From Ancylobacter rudongensis (lineage in GTDB: Bacteria > Pseudomonadota > Alphaproteobacteria > Rhizobiales > Xanthobacteraceae): 64,000 nucleotides of DNA. Below the pieces are notes generated by a model that saw nothing but the letters and a program-made list of their open reading frames with translations, did not search any database and was not told the origin of the DNA. Positions 45,554-53,886 of the stretch are shown piece after piece. A program made the translations under genes and the position numbers. The stretch covers positions 600,557-664,556 of the forward strand of contig NZ_FMTP01000003.1 in assembly GCF_900100155.1 (NCBI RefSeq), in the 5' to 3' direction. The first letter of the stretch is position 1. Every line of letters begins with the position of its first letter.

Positions 45554-46379
45554 CGTCTACCACCTCCAGGCTCACATTCAGCGCCCGCAGCTGCTGCGCC
45601 AGCGCCGCGCGGTCGAAGGGGGCCAACCGCGCGAGGCGGCAGAGCGCGCCGGCCCGGATGGGAAGCGGCCAGGCCGGCGGGGAGGTCTCGAGCGGATCGA
45701 GCGGCAGCAGGAGCCGCACCCGGCGCCGGCGAGCCAGCCGGGCCAGCGCCGGCTCGTCGCCGGTCGCGAGGCCCTCCGGGCCGGTGGCGAGTATCACCTC
45801 GCCGCCGGGCGGCGAGAGGCGCGCCGCGTGGATGAGCGCCTCCTCCAGCGACGACGCCTCTCTCCCAGAGTGGAGCGCCTGGTCGTGCCGGCTGGCGAGC
45901 ATGTGGCTGACGCGGATCATCTGCGGCGTGCCACTGCCAGGGGGAACGACCGCGATGCCGTGAGCGGTGACGCTGATGACGGCCAGGGAGGCGCCCCGCG
46001 CCACCGCCTGCCACCCCCGCCGCGCCGCCAGCCGAGCCGCGCGTACCGAGCGCAGCGTGGCACCGGTGCCCCACAACATGGGCGGGCGGAAATCCGCAAT
46101 CAGCAGCAGCGTGTCGTCGCGATCCTCATGAAAGCTGCGGATATGCGGGGCGCCGGTGCGGGCGGTGGCGGAAGGGTCGATGCGGCGGGCGTCATCGCCC
46201 TCGGCAAAGGCGCGGATCTCGCGCAGATCCATCCCTGCCCCTGGCGGCTTGGCTGGAACGGCGCCCGGACGGCGCGAGGCGGGCTGCGATCGCTTCGTTC
46301 TGAGAGCCCCCTCGCGAAGGGCCAGCAGCTCGGCGGCGTGAAGCCGGATTCCGGGCGCCTCCAGCGCGGCGCTCACCAT
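45540..46379 (-). CDS. DUF58 protein of the MoxR operon
   Basis: 279 residues. The DUF58 signature region is clear (DLREIRAFAEGDDARRIDPSATARTGAPHIR, of which GDDARRIDPS is the core). It is followed by a degenerate VWA-like fold (DDTLLLIADFRPPMLWG) without a full MIDAS. DUF58 proteins are MoxR partners, thought to link the ATPase to client or VWA proteins. ATG 46379 overlaps the MoxR stop by seven bases; longer in-frame starts would sit inside moxR. Confidence 0.87.
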   Translation of the reverse strand: MVSAALEAPGIRLHAAELLALREGALRTKRSQPASRRPGAVPAKPPGAGMDLREIRAFAEGDDARRIDPSATARTGAPHIRSFHEDRDDTLLLIADFRPPMLWGTGATLRSVRAARLAARRGWQAVARGASLAVISVTAHGIAVVPPGSGTPQMIRVSHMLASRHDQALHSGREASSLEEALIHAARLSPPGGEVILATGPEGLATGDEPALARLARRRRVRLLLPLDPLETSPPAWPLPIRAGALCRLARLAPFDRAALAQQLRALNVSLEVVDDDAC

Positions 46380-47323
46380 GGCTCGACCCGTCGCAATATG
46401 TCGCCGACGAGGGTGCGCCCGCTGCGCCCTTCGCCGATGGCGGACCAACTCGGTATCAGCCGGTGGGCCAGCGCGTCGGGTGCGAGGGCGATGACGTCTT
46501 CCGGCAGCGCATAGTCGCGCGCCTTCAGCCAGGCCCGCGCCTGCGCGGCCACGGCGAGAGCGAGCGTCCCGCGCGGGGAGATCGGATGCTCGACCCATTG
46601 CGAAACCGCACCGCCGGGCCGCGAGGCCATGACCAGCCGGACGATGAAGTCCTTCAGCGCGGGCGCCAGATGCACCCGTGCCACCTCGGCCTTCGCCGCA
46701 TGCAGCGCTTCGGTCGAAAGCGGGCTGGCCAGGAAGGCGGGGGCCTCGATCCGCTCGGCGGAGACGAGATCGAGAATGGCGCGCTCCTGCTCCGCCTGCG
46801 GAAGACCCAGCGAGAGATGCAGCAGGAAACGGTCCATCTGCGCTTCGGGAAGCGGAAAGGTCCCTTCATGCTCGATCGGGTTCTGCGTCGCCACGACGAT
46901 GAAGGGATCGGGCAACGGCCGGCTGATGCCCGCGCTCGTCACCTGGCCCTCGGCCATGGCCTCCAGCAGCGCCGACTGCACCTTGGGCGGGGCGCGGTTG
47001 ATCTCGTCCACCAGCACCAGCGCATGGAACAGAGGCCCGGGCACGAAATCGAAAACGCCGCTCTCGGGGCGGAACACCTGCGTGCCGGTCAGGTCCGAAG
47101 GCAGCAGGTCCGGTGTGCACTGGATCCGCGCGTGGCTGCCGGGGAGATGGGCGGCGAGCCGCTTGACCGCCCGCGTCTTGGCGATACCCGGCGGACCTTC
47201 GATCAGCACATGGCCCCCGGCGAGAAGGGCGATCAGCAGCCGTTCGACCAATTCCTCATGGCCGATCAACCCAGCCGCGACCGCCGTGCCGAGCTGCGCA
47301 ATGGGATGGCTCATATCGTTCAT
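46373..47323 (-). CDS. MoxR-family AAA+ ATPase
   Basis: 316 residues. Walker A is GPPGIAKT (in HVLIEGPPGIAKTRA), Walker B is LVLVDEINRAPPKVQSALLEAMAEGQVT, sensor 1 is VVATQNPIEHEG, and the Pro-loop PLPEAQMDRFL follows, all hallmarks of MoxR proteins. MoxR ATPases act as chaperones for metal- or cofactor-containing complexes together with VWA proteins. It is the first gene of a seven-gene, fully overlapping operon. A stable hairpin lies just upstream at the end of the two-component kinase gene. Confidence 0.92.
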   Translation of the reverse strand: MNDMSHPIAQLGTAVAAGLIGHEELVERLLIALLAGGHVLIEGPPGIAKTRAVKRLAAHLPGSHARIQCTPDLLPSDLTGTQVFRPESGVFDFVPGPLFHALVLVDEINRAPPKVQSALLEAMAEGQVTSAGISRPLPDPFIVVATQNPIEHEGTFPLPEAQMDRFLLHLSLGLPQAEQERAILDLVSAERIEAPAFLASPLSTEALHAAKAEVARVHLAPALKDFIVRLVMASRPGGAVSQWVEHPISPRGTLALAVAAQARAWLKARDYALPEDVIALAPDALAHRLIPSWSAIGEGRSGRTLVGDILRRVEPW

Positions 47324-47404
47324 GCGGCGACCTTCCCTGCCCGATTCTCCGGCCGTTCCAAGGATGTGGGTGGACGGAGCAGGGCGCCAGAGAAGGCTTC
47401 CCGG

Positions 47405-47431
47405 CTGACCCGGGAAGATCGCCCGGGTCAG
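47405..47431 (-). terminator. Hairpin at the end of the kinase gene
   Basis: CTGACCCGGG (47405-47414) and CCCGGGTCAG (47422-47431) form a perfect 10-bp stem with a 7-base loop that includes the kinase stop codon. It lies between the two-component genes and the MoxR operon, all reading leftward. No T-run follows, so termination would be partial or factor-dependent. Confidence 0.55.
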
Positions 47432-48750
47432 AGCGGAAGGCGGGCAAGGGCGCGCATGCCGCCCTCGACCGGCGTCAACGCGAAACTGCCGCCGAGAGCG
47501 TCGACCCGCTCGCGTATGCCAAGCAGGCCGTAGCCGTCGCCGATCGCGCCGTCATGCCGGGGCGAGCCATTGTCGGTCGCGGCCAGCGTGATCTCCTCGC
47601 CGACCTCGATGCGCAGGGCGACGTTGGTGGGGGCACCGTGCCGGATCGCATTGGTCAGGCATTCCTGCGCGATGCGGTAGAGGCTGAGCGCGAGTTCGTC
47701 GGGCACGGCGTCGACGGGACCGGCAAGTTCCAGCTCGAAACGTACCGCCGGCACGCGCGCGCGCCAATCGGCCACCATCCGCTCCAGCGCCGGGCGCAGG
47801 CCCAGATCGTCGAGATCGGGCGGGCGCAGCCGGGCCAGTTCGGCCCGCAGGCTGTCCATCATCTGGCCGGTGATCTCGGCGATGCGCGCGCCATCCCGTG
47901 CGGTGGTCTCACCGGACTGCGCGATCGCGGCTGCCATGGCGCGGGTTGCCGTCAGGCACTGGCCGAACTCGTCATGCAGTTCACGCGCCAGCGCCCGCCG
48001 CTCACTCTCCTGAACCGTGAACAGGCGACGCGTGAGTTCGGCCCGCATGGCCTGCGCCTCCTGTAACGTGGCCGCCGTGTCGTTCACCGCCGTGCTCAGC
48101 CGGTCGAATTCCGCCACCCGCAGGCGCGGCAGGCGGGAGGCGAAATCGCCGCGCTGCAGCCGCTCGATGCCACGCAACAGGATGCCGAACGGCGCGAGCA
48201 GGCGGATCATGAGCAGGCCGGTGAGCAGCGCGCCGCCGATCGCCATCCCCACGGCGACCCGCATCAGGTCGCCGGTGCGGGACCAGGCGCGTGTGACGAT
48301 GACGCCGGGATCGGCGATGGCCGTCACATAGACGTCCGATACGTAGCGTGTGCGCACCGGCACGGCGACCGGCTCGGGCACCAGACCGAGGCGCTTCGCC
48401 AGCCAGACGAACCAATCCGGCGGCGTGGCAGCGGCCAGATAAGGCCCGCAGCGCCGCTGAACCGGCTGATCCCGGGGCCCGAGCTCGACACAGATCCCCG
48501 GCGCGATCAGGCTCCAGGCCGGAAACTGCTGCCAGTCGCGGAAAACCGGTGTCGGTGCGACGCCGCCGAACGCGAGTCCCTCGAAGCTAGGGCGGGCGGC
48601 GACGGCGTCGGAGACGAGAGCGGCCGTCGTCTGGGCGTCGCGGCGCGCGGCGTTCGCCGTGTCCCACAGCACCCAGCCGGCGGCGACGATGACGGTGAGC
48701 AGCCCGGCGACCAGCACCCGCATGACGAGCTGCGGGAGCAGACCGCGCAT
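47428..48750 (-). CDS. NarX/MoxY-type sensor histidine kinase
   Basis: 440 residues. It has an N-terminal helix (about 7-28), a periplasmic sensor of about 135 residues, a second helix (about 165-187), HAMP, and a HisKA_3 dimerisation domain with His259 in ARELHDEFGQ. The HATPase domain shows ECLTNAIRHGAP and GYGLLGIRERV. The ATG at 48750 overlaps the response-regulator stop (TGATG). In Paracoccus a similar kinase/regulator pair, MoxY/MoxX, lies beside moxR-type genes and controls methanol oxidation. No methanol dehydrogenase is in this window, so only the architecture is shared. Confidence 0.9.
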   Translation of the reverse strand: MRGLLPQLVMRVLVAGLLTVIVAAGWVLWDTANAARRDAQTTAALVSDAVAARPSFEGLAFGGVAPTPVFRDWQQFPAWSLIAPGICVELGPRDQPVQRRCGPYLAAATPPDWFVWLAKRLGLVPEPVAVPVRTRYVSDVYVTAIADPGVIVTRAWSRTGDLMRVAVGMAIGGALLTGLLMIRLLAPFGILLRGIERLQRGDFASRLPRLRVAEFDRLSTAVNDTAATLQEAQAMRAELTRRLFTVQESERRALARELHDEFGQCLTATRAMAAAIAQSGETTARDGARIAEITGQMMDSLRAELARLRPPDLDDLGLRPALERMVADWRARVPAVRFELELAGPVDAVPDELALSLYRIAQECLTNAIRHGAPTNVALRIEVGEEITLAATDNGSPRHDGAIGDGYGLLGIRERVDALGGSFALTPVEGGMRALARLPL

Positions 48751-49385
48751 CACAGGGTGGGCACGAGGCCGGCGCGCTGCGCCTTGAGCACGAGGTCGGC
48801 ATCGCCCGACGCGCCCAGCTTGGCCCGGATCTGCGACAGGTTGTTCTGGACCGTCTTGGACGAGAGGTTGAGGTCGAGGGCGATGGCGCGCCCGTTCATG
48901 CCCCGCATCAGCAGCAGCAGAATATCACGCTCACGCGGTGTGAGGCCGGTGGTCGGGTCGTCCTCGACCACGGTGCGGGCGAATTCCTGCGCCACGTCCG
49001 TGGACAGTGCGCGCCGCCCGCCCATCACCGTCGCGATGGCGCGGACGAGTTCGTCCGGCGGGCTGGACTTGGAGACGAAGCCGCGCGCGCCGGCAGCCAT
49101 CGCCTTCTGAGCGAAGACCGCGCCCTGATGCATGGAAACAATGATGATCCGCGCCTGGGGGTCGTCGGCGAGGATCGTCTCCACCGCTGAAAAGCCTCCT
49201 CCACCTGGCATGGAGAGGTCCATCAGCACAATATCGGGGCGGTGCTCGACAAATGCCGCCAGCGCTGTTTCCCCGTCTTCCGCCTCGGCCACGACCGAAA
49301 GGCTGGCCTGACGGCCGAGAAGGCGGCGATAGCCCTCGCGCACGATTGGATGATCGTCGACAAGGAGAATGCGGATGGGGTTCAT
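48750..49385 (-). CDS. NarL/FixJ-type (LuxR HTH) response regulator
   Basis: 211 residues. Receiver domain with Asp10-Asp11, phospho-acceptor Asp56 (VLMDLSMPG), the Ser of IVSMHQ and Lys in FVSKSSPP. The C-terminal LuxR-type helix-turn-helix is TPRERDILLLLMRGMNGRAIA, then LSSKTVQNNLSQIRAKL. It starts at ATG 49385, the first gene of the kinase pair. It probably activates the MoxR/VWA operon directly downstream, or a distant target set. Confidence 0.9.
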   Translation of the reverse strand: MNPIRILLVDDHPIVREGYRRLLGRQASLSVVAEAEDGETALAAFVEHRPDIVLMDLSMPGGGGFSAVETILADDPQARIIIVSMHQGAVFAQKAMAAGARGFVSKSSPPDELVRAIATVMGGRRALSTDVAQEFARTVVEDDPTTGLTPRERDILLLLMRGMNGRAIALDLNLSSKTVQNNLSQIRAKLGASGDADLVLKAQRAGLVPTL

Positions 49386-49640
49386 GGACCGACGATAGCG
49401 CGGGCAGCTCGGTCGACCAATAGCCGCGGCGCCGGATCGCCGCGAGCATGGCAGTCGCGGCCATCCCCGTCGTGCCTCCCGCCCCTGGAGGCGGGCTCGT
49501 CCCACTCCCACCTCTGCGCTTGATCGCACTGGCCATCGATCTCGGCGCCAAAGGCGGAGAAGGTGGCGACCTTGCGTCCCTCAGCGCGACCTTCGGCTCG
49601 ACACCTTTGGAAATCGCCTTCAGCACATGATGCCGTCGGC

Positions 49641-49955
49641 CGCGATGTGCACGCGATGGCCACGCATACCGGGCTTCCAGCCGCCGCCGCGAGAGGCCTG
49701 ATCTACGGTCCCGGCGTGACGACCCCGTCCGAAGCCTTTACCGCCCTGAAGGCCGGTGCAGCCTTTCTGAAGCTGTTCCCGGCCGAGATGATTCCCCCCG
49801 CTGCGGTCCAGGCAATCCGCACCATTTTGCCGCTCGAGGCGCGGCTGCTGCCGGTCGGCGGCATCACCCGTCAGGCCATGGCACCCTACCGCGCGGCCCG
49901 CGCCGATGGCTTCGGCCTCGGCAGCGCACTCTATGCGCCGGAACATCACCGCCAA
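49641..49955 (+). pseudogene. C-terminal remnant of KDPGal aldolase
   Basis: About 100 residues matching the second half of 2-dehydro-3-deoxy-6-phosphogalactonate aldolase: PGVTTPSEAFTALKAG, the Schiff-base Lys in FLKLFPAEMI, LLPVGGITRQAMAPY and ADGFGLGSALY. The N-terminal half is missing, and the sequence before GPGVTTP is degraded. The frame stays open to 50252, but nothing after about 49955 belongs to the aldolase. Such aldolases act in galactonate catabolism, of which no other gene is present here. Confidence 0.72.
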
Positions 49956-50268
49956 ATGCTGCCAGGTCTGCTTTCCGTGTTGAAGTTTGGCTCGAACGAT
50001 GCGGTCTGGCGACCGGTCTTGTCCGCCTTCGACTGGGTTGGGGCGAGGCTGGATGATGGAGGCCGGTTCGTGCCGCAGAACGATGTGCCGATAGACGATG
50101 ACCGTCCTCCTCGACGTCCTGAAGGAAGCAGCCTTCGATACTGGGCTTCTCGATGCGTTCGAGACCTTGGCTCCCGCGTCGCGCTACCCAAGGCTGTTCT
50201 GAAGCAGCCCCCGAACGGACCGGACACGTCCTCCGACTTCGCTAAGAGGTAGGAGCGATGTCGTCTCT
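49956..50268. other. Unassigned sequence between remnants
   Basis: About 310 bases between the aldolase remnant and the IS66 fragment. The plus strand stays open, and a 34-codon frame at about 50100-50204 reads TVLLDVLKEAAFDTGLLDAF, but I recognise no family. It is probably joined debris. Confidence 0.35.
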
Positions 50269-50385
50269 ATGACTGGTACGATCGCGAAGAGTGAGGTCCT
50301 TCCAGGACCGCAGCGTCGGCACCGCTGCGCGCCGGCCGATAAGCTGGCGATTGTCGGGGAGACCCGCGCGGCGCCGGCGCGCCTG
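50269..50385 (+). pseudogene. IS66-family TnpA (OrfA) N-terminal fragment
   Basis: The first about 36 residues of a 134-residue open frame (EVLPGPQRRHRC, APADKLAIVGETRA) match the start of IS66 TnpA, which normally continues with an APGASVS... helix-turn-helix. Here it runs without a stop into a ScpB-like fragment, so the frame is chimeric. Confidence 0.65.
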
Positions 50386-50673
50386 GTAGGGCTCGACCGC
50401 AATCTCGACCTCATCATCGACGACATCCGCGCCGAGCTGCGGGGCCCGCCCTATGAGCTGGTGGCGGTCGCCGGCGGTTGGCAGCACCGCACCCGCACGA
50501 GCTTCACGGATGCCATCCAACTGGCGACCGGGCTAGGCACAGCCCAGGCCAGGCCGCTCTCCCAGTCCGAGGCGCTGGTACTGCTGTGTATCGGCTACTT
50601 CCAGCCGATCAGCCGCGACGTTATCGGCCACCTGCGCTCCCTGGGCTTCATCACCGTCGGTCCGTCGGCATAA
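50386..50673 (+). pseudogene. ScpB-family (SMC complex) fragment
   Basis: In frame with the IS66 fragment: DIRAELRGPPYELVAVAGGW, LSQSEALVLLCIGYFQP, then DVIGHLRSLGFITVGP. This is the winged-helix core of ScpB, the kleisin partner of bacterial SMC. A stretch normally found between FQP and the last helix (about 14 residues, TRGELS-like) is deleted. The end is cut at about 50660 by an IS481-type transposase fragment on the other strand. A complete scpB must exist elsewhere if the cell uses SMC-ScpAB. Confidence 0.65.
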
Positions 50674-51293
50674 CGTGGCGGGAAGGTGAACTGGATGCCG
50701 TTGTCCGTCAGAACGGTGTGGATCCGGTAGGGCCCCGCGTTTATCAGCGCCATGAGGAAGGCCGACGCTGAGGGCCGGCCTGTTTTCCTGACGACCTGCA
50801 CGAAGGCGAATGTGCTCGTGCGATCAATGGCTACACAAAGGTATAGCTTGCCCTCGGCCGTCTGCACCTCGGCGATATCGATATGGAAAAAGCCGATCGG
50901 ATAGGACTTGAACCGCCTCTTCGGCTCCTTGTCGCCCTCCGCCTCCGGCAGCCGGCTGATGCCGTGGCGCTGCAGGCAGCGATGCAGAGATGAACGCGTC
51001 AGATGCGGGATCGTCGCCTGCAAGGCATAGAGGCAGTCGTCGAGCGGCAGCAACGTATGCCGGCGGAAGGCAATGATGATCGCCTCCTCCTCCTCGATCG
51101 ACAGAACCGTCGATGGCGGCTCCCTCGGGCCGGTCGGCAGATCATCGACCGAGGTCCGCTTCTTCCACTTGTCGACGGTCTTCTGATTGATCCCGTAACG
51201 CTTCGCCAGCGCTCTCAGGCTCTCTTGACTATGCTGTATCGCTCGACGGACCGCCTCTGTCGTCGTGGCGCTCCCGTGAAGAACCTGGCCCAT
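50656..51293 (-). pseudogene. IS481-family transposase, 3' truncated
   Basis: About 212 residues from ATG 51293: an N-terminal helix-turn-helix (RALAKRYGINQKTVDKWKKR), the PLDDCLYALQ and LTRSSLHRCLQRHGISRLP linker, then the start of the rve core with FHIDIAEVQT (first Asp) and LTDNGIQFTF (second Asp). Homology stops after PPRYADGPT, so the catalytic Glu region is missing, and the last 19 codons are the reverse strand of the ScpB fragment. It is the insertion that truncated, or was truncated with, that fragment. Confidence 0.78.
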
Positions 51294-51350
51294 AATGCTT
51301 CCTTCCACTCCCGCGAAAAGACTGCACCACCAAAGCTTGGGATCAAACAC

Positions 51351-52110
51351 CTAGGCCGTAGGCTCATAAGCCCGGAGCCAAAGCCGCATTGAGGCCAGTT
51401 GGACCATCACCATGGCGAGGAAGTTGGCAGCGAGCTTGTTGTAGCGTGTGGCGATCCGGCGGAAGTGCTTCAGCTTCGAGAAGAACCGTTCGATTAGGTT
51501 TCGCTCGCGATAGAGCCGCTTGCTGAAGCAGGGCTTCCAGCGCCGATTGCCCTTCGGCGGGATGTTGGGCGTGGCGCCCTGTTCTTGGATCAGTTCGCGG
51601 GTGCGATCGGCATCATAAACCTTGTCCGCCAGCACGATGGTGCGTGGGCCGAGATAGTCGAGCAGCGCGTCGGCGATCTGCCCGTCGTGCGTCTGCCCGG
51701 CGGTTAGGCCGAGCCGGATCGGGAGACCCTGCGCGTCGACAACGACGTGGATCTTGGTCGTGAGCCCGCCGCGTGATCGACCGAGACAGTGATCTGCCCC
51801 CCTTTTGCCGTCGCGGCCTGCTGGTGGGCGCGAACGAAGATGCTGTCGATCATCTGGATGTCGCCGTCGCGGGCGGCGGTAATGGCGTCCATCAGCCGGT
51901 CCCAGACACCCGCCTTCCTCCATCGCACGAGGCGGTTGTAGCAGATGGTGCGCGGACCGTAGCGCTCGGGCAGGGCGCGCCACGGCGCGTCTGAACGCAG
52001 CACCTAGAAAATGCCGTTCAGCACGCGGCGGTCATCGACGCGCGGCACGCCTCCCGGCTTGTTGGGCAGCAGCGGCTCGATCACGCGGCGGTCAGGTCGT
52101 ATCGGCTCAT
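51351..52110 (-). pseudogene. IS5-family transposase with multiple lesions
   Basis: Reading leftward from 52110: MSRYDLT, then a short deletion that loses the D-x-EW block. RVIEPLLPNKPGG, a TAG in place of the expected Trp codon (GIF-stop-VLRSDAPW, near 52004), and MIDSIFVRAHQQAAT follow. A frameshift near 51785 then leads to LGRSRGGLTTKIHVV, VLADKVYDAD and ERNLIERFFSKLKHFRRIATRYN. All DDE residues are recognisable, but at least three lesions separate them. The outer edges (about 51352 and 52112) look like weak inverted ends. It is older than the intact-ended element at 3363-4212. Confidence 0.8.
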
Positions 52111-52133
52111 GCCAACGGCTTACGCGGCGGACA

Positions 52134-52277
52134 AAGAGGAGAAGGGGCGCCTGACCTTCGAGCATTGCTCAATGTGGCGGCTGGGCGCAACCAACGACGA
52201 GGGCTGGTATGCGACCAGTGTCGCTATGGCAAAGCTGCCCCGGCTTGGGGCGAGTTTTACGAGTTGCTTGGCGAGGA
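52134..52277 (+). repeat. Left copy of a ~140-bp inverted repeat
   Basis: This stretch is repeated in inverted orientation at 55916-56061 with about nine differences, including two single-base gaps. The shared sequence covers a partial reading frame (GRLTFEHCSMW in one frame, then DQCRYGKAAPAWGEF in another), so it is probably a fragment of a duplicated gene rather than an IS end. Confidence 0.8.
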
Positions 52278-52497
52278 CGACCAGTGCCTCGCGCCGACGG
52301 ATTGGCGCGAGCTTAAGGCAATGACACCGGAAAAGCGTCACTTCCTCTTCCACCTTCGCGATGACACCTTAAGTGCTTCGCTGCAGAATGGCGATTTAAG
52401 TCCGGCCTCCCTGCCGAATGACGCACCGTCTTTATGGGTTCACGGCCTAAATCGGGCTCGCGCGGGACATGGCAGCTCGTCCGGCTGGGGGCCCTAG
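52165..52497 (+). other. Uncertain gene remnant over the left repeat
   Basis: An open frame of 110 codons reads DQCRYGKAAPAWGEFYELLGE, then DWRELKAMTPEKRHFLFHLRDD. I do not recognise the family. The section after the repeat (52278-52440) has protein-like composition, but the last part and the start do not. The equivalent frame in the inverted copy is different after LGE and contains a stop, so both look like broken copies joined to different neighbours. Confidence 0.35.
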
Positions 52498-52714
52498 CAG
52501 CATCGCTGCTGCCAGTCCCGGAGGATACCCGCCTTTGTCCGCCACCCGGAGCTCTACGTCGTTTATCATAGCCGGCGGATCGTTGATGGCAAAGGTTCCC
52601 AAGATATGTCGAGCCAGCGGGCGACACCAGCCCGACGGGACATCATACCCCCGGACGGGCGGTGCTGGCACCCGGCGGAAGTGACCGACAATCCCTGCCG
52701 CCTTGGCCAACTGC

Positions 52715-53044
52715 GGGAATGCGCACCGCCATGCCGCGGTCAGCCCGGGCATACTCAGCATAGGCGCCACCGCCGACGATCGCCATGACCCGCTCGCCAG
52801 GGCGGATGTCAGTAACATCGCTGCCGACCGCAATCACCTCGCCGGCCAATTCCAGCCCGAGCAGGTCGCTCTCGCCATAGCTCTGGTGACCATAATAGCC
52901 CTGACGCTGCAGCAGATCGGCGCGGTTGACGCCGGCCGCGCGGACCTTCACCAGCAGGTCGCCGGCGCGGACTTCCGGCACGGGCGCATCGGTGAGGCGG
53001 AGCACGTCCGCCGCACCGAAATCGTCGAACACGATCGCTTTCAT
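52715..53044 (-). pseudogene. Truncated zinc-free MDR / quinone oxidoreductase
   Basis: The first about 110 residues of an NADPH:quinone-oxidoreductase-like MDR protein: MKAIVFDDFG, KVRAAGVNRADLLQRQGYY, LGLELAGEVIAVG and GERVMAIVGGGAYAEYA. The family is normally about 325 residues. Here homology ends near 52715 and the nucleotide-binding Rossmann domain is absent. The ATG overlaps the stop of the upstream gene (ATGA), so it was the second gene of a two-gene operon. The 52447-52715 stretch downstream is open but of unknown origin. Confidence 0.75.
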
Positions 53045-53589
53045 TTTGCCGCGGCCTTGGCGACGGCGCGGCGGGCGATGCTGGCAGCGAAGAGGGACGT
53101 CTCGCGGCGGTTGTGGTCGCCACCGGCTTCCTGCCGGGCGAGGGCTGCCTGCTCGAAGGTCTGACCATGCGCGGCAAGGAAGTCCATGAACCTCTCGGTC
53201 GGGTGCGAGGTGACGCGGTTGGTATAAAGGGTGCGCCCGCCCTCGATGGCCTCGGCGATCAGCTCCCAGATCACATTGACCTGCGTGCGGCCCACCGGCG
53301 TGAAGACGTCGGAGATCGAGTTCATCCGGCAATAGGTCGCCGTGGCTTCCTCGGCCACATAGTGCTGGATCACCAGCCCGGTGCCGATCATCTCGACATT
53401 GATCACCATGCGACGGCCATCATCGGTCGTGGTGACGCCGGAACCGATATGGTCGGGTGGGCAGCAACGCAGATATTCCGCTTCCGGCAGCGTAAACAGC
53501 CAGTCTGCGATGTCGATCTTTTCGAGAGGAATGTCGATTTCCGCCGTATAGGCAGATTGAGAGAGGATCTTGTCGGCTAGAACTTTCAC
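53041..53589 (-). CDS. Conserved-looking protein of unknown function (SRPBCC-like?)
   Basis: 182 residues, no signal peptide or membrane helix. I do not recognise it firmly. The alternation of beta segments (TAEIDIPLEKIDIADWLF, RRMVINVEMIGTGLVIQHYV, GRTQVNVIWELIAEAI) followed by a long C-terminal helix (TERFMDFLAAHGQTFEQAAL) suggests a helix-grip SRPBCC fold that binds hydrophobic ligands. It overlaps the truncated quinone oxidoreductase by four bases and diverges from a LysR regulator, a layout typical of small redox detoxification operons. Confidence 0.7.
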   Translation of the reverse strand: MKVLADKILSQSAYTAEIDIPLEKIDIADWLFTLPEAEYLRCCPPDHIGSGVTTTDDGRRMVINVEMIGTGLVIQHYVAEEATATYCRMNSISDVFTPVGRTQVNVIWELIAEAIEGGRTLYTNRVTSHPTERFMDFLAAHGQTFEQAALARQEAGGDHNRRETSLFAASIARRAVAKAAAK

Positions 53590-53886
53590 GAGTTTGCCTT
53601 TCTATAGATGTTCGCATTAGATTCCAACGCTGTCTTCCCAGAGGTCAGGTACCAATACGATGAAGATAAATGCCAAAACGGTTAGGCGCGATGCCGCGGC
53701 CGGATGTATTTCAATATCTCCATGATCGCTGATCTTGCTTGCGAGATGGAACGACTACCCAATGTGCCGTGAGGATTGCGTGCCGGCGACGGGAGCCGCC
53801 GCTGTGTGAACGCCGCGAATATGCGAGTGTCCGGGACCGGCGATAAGCCGGAGCCTGCTGCAAACGGCTTTGCCTGGATCGCAAAG

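Noticed and set aside
41562..49385. A methanol-oxidation (mxa) cluster
   Set aside because: MoxR, VWA and MoxYX-like genes are present but no PQQ methanol dehydrogenase, cytochrome or XoxF gene lies in the window.
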